This document shows positions 15,277-15,732 of a stretch of 15,732 nt of DNA, piece by piece; within the stretch, counting starts at the first letter, position 1, and the number at the start of each line of letters is the position of its first letter. The stretch covers positions 1 through 15,732 of the forward strand of contig JAEUJR010000552.1 of NCBI GenBank assembly GCA_016793585.1, written 5' to 3'. The position numbers and the translations under genes were made by a program. The notes beneath the pieces were generated by a model, which had not been told where the DNA came from, did no database searches, and saw only the letters and a list, made by a program, of their open reading frames with translations. The DNA is from Archangium sp. Lineage in GTDB: Bacteria > Myxococcota > Myxococcia > Myxococcales > Myxococcaceae.

Positions 15277-15732
15277 GTGCGAATGACCCGACTCTCTTCT
15301 CTCGTTGTGACTGCGCTCATCAGCGTGGCTGGTTGTAGGGGCTGCGGTGGCGGCCCTGTTGTTATCTCGCGGCCAGACCTCCGGGCGTTCGACACGTCGA
15401 ATGCGGAGGTCGGAGCGCTCAACTTCGCCGCCTGTTCGACAATCGACGAAAACATGCAGCCCGTGCGCGATGTCTTCCCGGACATCGAGCCCATCGTTCT
15501 GAGCAACGAAGCCGGCAAGGCGAGTGCAAAGGCCAAGTTCACCTTCAGCGGCAACGAGCCCTCCGCGTACCTGCTCCGCATCGGGTCGGCTGACGGCGGC
15601 AGCTTTGCGGTGGTTCAGACGCCGTACGAAGTCGATATTGGGGTCGGCGAACGAATCACAGTTGAGATCGGCTTCGCGCCGAGAAAGGCCAAGACTGGCC
15701 AGACCGCAACCCTCACCATCGACGACCAGGTG
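15277..15732 (+). CDS. Lipoprotein with anchor-D / HYDIN-like immunoglobulin-type domain, 3' truncated
   Basis: 152 residues are visible and the frame is still open at the window end. The GTG at 15277 is preferred because GGAG (15267-15270) lies 6 bases upstream. The in-frame ATG at 15283, two codons later, is an alternative with 12-base spacing. The N-terminus 'MRMTRLSSLVVTALISVAGC' is a lipoprotein signal with lipobox V-A-G-C and lipidated Cys20, followed by 'RGCGGG'. From about residue 45 the sequence has the form of an ASPM/SPD-2/HYDIN-type or 'choice-of-anchor D' sandwich: 'EVGALNFAAC', 'EPIVLSNEAGKASAKAKF', 'FAVVQTPYEVDIGVGERI', 'VEIGFAPRKAKTGQTATL'. Such repeats occur in large myxobacterial surface lipoproteins, often many in a row. 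The visible domain ends near the edge, so further domains are likely. Function unknown; outer-membrane or periplasmic lipoprotein inferred. Confidence 0.8.
   Translation, partial: MRMTRLSSLVVTALISVAGCRGCGGGPVVISRPDLRAFDTSNAEVGALNFAACSTIDENMQPVRDVFPDIEPIVLSNEAGKASAKAKFTFSGNEPSAYLLRIGSADGGSFAVVQTPYEVDIGVGERITVEIGFAPRKAKTGQTATLTIDDQV

Noticed and set aside
15066..15581. 171-codon minus-strand open frame across the divergent region
   Set aside because: Overlaps the start of two better supported genes and has no recognisable features.
1..15732. CRISPR array, tRNA, rRNA, insertion sequence or phage gene
   Set aside because: No regularly spaced repeats, no transposase or integrase motifs, no cloverleaf or rRNA signatures were noticed in the few short non-coding gaps.

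Overview
The window is GC-rich and about 98% coding. Long reading frames on the strand opposite each gene are third-position GC artefacts. The taxon is inferred from content: large 'carboxypeptidase regulatory-like' beta-sandwich proteins, a 'PDAG...DAG' linker of the sort common in myxobacterial exported proteins, a lipoprotein with an anchor-D-type domain, and a PP2C phosphatase fused to a cyclic-nucleotide domain. Together these suggest a member of the Myxococcota (delta-proteobacterial type), chromosomal and without mobile elements. No rRNA, tRNA, CRISPR array, IS element or phage gene was recognised.

Layout, left to right: (a) 1-1626, plus strand, the C-terminal part of an exported propeller-like plus carboxypeptidase-regulatory-like protein. 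It ends stop-to-stop against (b) a compact minus-strand cluster. Read in the direction of transcription (11265 down to 1627), this cluster is: a 988-aa and a 1045-aa membrane-anchored beta-sandwich repeat protein (4-bp ATGA overlap), coaBC (coenzyme A synthesis), a family-4 Fe-S uracil-DNA glycosylase, an alpha/beta-hydrolase esterase (1-bp overlap with the glycosylase) and a small exported protein of unknown function. Gaps are 21 bp or less, so it looks like one six-gene transcription unit. (c) After an 84-bp gap upstream comes a second minus-strand pair: a GTG-started PP2C-cyclic-nucleotide-binding phosphatase and, 8 bp downstream of it, a FadL/OmpP1-type outer-membrane channel. A plausible sigma70-type promoter lies in front of the phosphatase. 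(d) Further right is a minus-strand deoxyhypusine-synthase-family protein, then a 51-bp divergent region and the start of a plus-strand lipoprotein that runs off the window edge.

How the genes may work together: coaBC, udg and the esterase are cytoplasmic housekeeping enzymes that appear to be co-transcribed with two very large, probably periplasm-facing repeat proteins. That mix is the least expected feature of the region. The phosphatase/channel pair suggests cyclic-nucleotide-linked dephosphorylation beside an envelope transport gene. The deoxyhypusine-synthase homologue keeps its catalytic lysine although bacteria lack the eIF5A substrate, so a polyamine role is more likely. I do not see a clear multi-gene defence or other novel system. 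The strongest leads are the tandem giant proteins, with a Cys/His insertion in one of them, the phosphatase fusion, and the deoxyhypusine-synthase homologue.
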